A stretch of 12,435 nt of DNA from Methylotenera_A sp036675645 (lineage in GTDB: Bacteria > Pseudomonadota > Gammaproteobacteria > Burkholderiales > Methylophilaceae). Position 1 is the stretch's first letter, and each line of letters starts with the position of its first letter. The notes beneath the pieces were generated by a model, which saw only the letters and a program-made list of their open reading frames with translations, was not told the DNA's origin and did not search any database. The DNA is taken from the NCBI GenBank assembly GCA_036675645.1, contig JAKFEP010000034.1:1-12435 (forward strand), read 5' to 3'. Made by a program: the position numbers and the translations under genes. This document shows positions 12,219 to 12,435 of this stretch, piece by piece.

Positions 12219-12435
12219 CTATTCGTGCAAAAAGGCGCGCCAAATATCTTTGATTAGCTTTAATGTCACATATAAAATAAGCAGCGAAATAAAAATCGAT
12301 AGCAGTGGATCTATTAATAGCCAGCCCGTAAAGTAAATCACCCCGCCAGCAACTAACGCTGCCACCGAACCCAGCAAGTCGCTTATCACATGGATATATG
12401 CGGCGCGCCTATTGTGATCATAGGCATGGTCGTGC
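12219..12435 (-). CDS. Cation diffusion facilitator transporter, C-terminal part, lacking the cytoplasmic domain
   Basis: The last 71 codons of a CzcD/ZitB-like cation efflux protein; the gene continues beyond the right edge. It begins in a His/Asp-rich loop (HDHAYDHN), typical of the TM4-TM5 region, and runs through TM5 with the metal-binding HVISD (H-x3-D) motif. It continues through FTGWLLIDPLLS to TM6 (about FISLLILYVTLKLIKDI). Such transporters export Zn, Co, Cd or related divalent ions by proton antiport. The frame stops at WRAFLHE, just after TM6, where family members usually continue for about 80 residues of cytoplasmic domain. Either this is one of the CDF proteins naturally lacking that domain, or the gene is truncated. 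The family assignment is firm; the metal is unknown. Confidence 0.85.
   Translation of the reverse strand, partial: HDHAYDHNRRAAYIHVISDLLGSVAALVAGGVIYFTGWLLIDPLLSIFISLLILYVTLKLIKDIWRAFLHE

Overview
The window carries a large-adhesin (Lap-type) type I secretion and surface-retention locus, followed by a housekeeping block (uvrC, pgsA, tRNA-Gly, tRNA-Cys) and a short stretch of small genes. The moderate-to-low GC content, the uvrC-pgsA-tRNA order and the style of the proteins suggest a Gram-negative betaproteobacterium, possibly a methylotroph of the Methylophilaceae (Methylotenera-like). The taxon is an inference, not a reading of the sequence.

Region 1 (1-8170), adhesin locus. The minus-strand gene leaving the left edge encodes the N-terminus of a giant repeat adhesin. 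It has a LapA-type retention module with a Thr-Ala-Ala-Gly protease site at residues 108-111, then Ig-like repeats of about 104 residues. Divergent from it lie a LapG-like periplasmic cysteine protease and a LapD-like inner-membrane receptor with degenerate GGDEF and EAL domains. Tail-to-tail with lapD, on the minus strand, is the putative operon lapB (ABC transporter) - lapC (membrane fusion protein) - a LuxR-family regulator with no recognisable phosphoacceptor Asp. By analogy with Pseudomonas fluorescens, LapB/LapC and an outer-membrane TolC-like protein (not in the window) export the adhesin, and its N-terminus anchors it in the outer membrane. LapD bound to c-di-GMP sequesters LapG. When c-di-GMP falls, LapG cuts at the di-alanine and the cell detaches. 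The LuxR-like protein is the least explained part of the locus.

Region 2 (8182-10984), minus strand. uvrC and pgsA are 16 nt apart and precede tRNA-Gly(GCC) and tRNA-Cys(GCA). The tRNAs have their own strong sigma70-type promoter just after pgsA. Two inverted repeats sit between the tRNAs.

Region 3 (11068-12435), minus strand. This holds an AT-rich secreted SGNH/GDSL hydrolase, a 59-residue tautomerase with a good promoter and ribosome-binding site, and the C-terminal part of a cation diffusion facilitator that stops right after TM6 without the usual cytoplasmic domain. No insertion sequence, phage gene or CRISPR array was seen.
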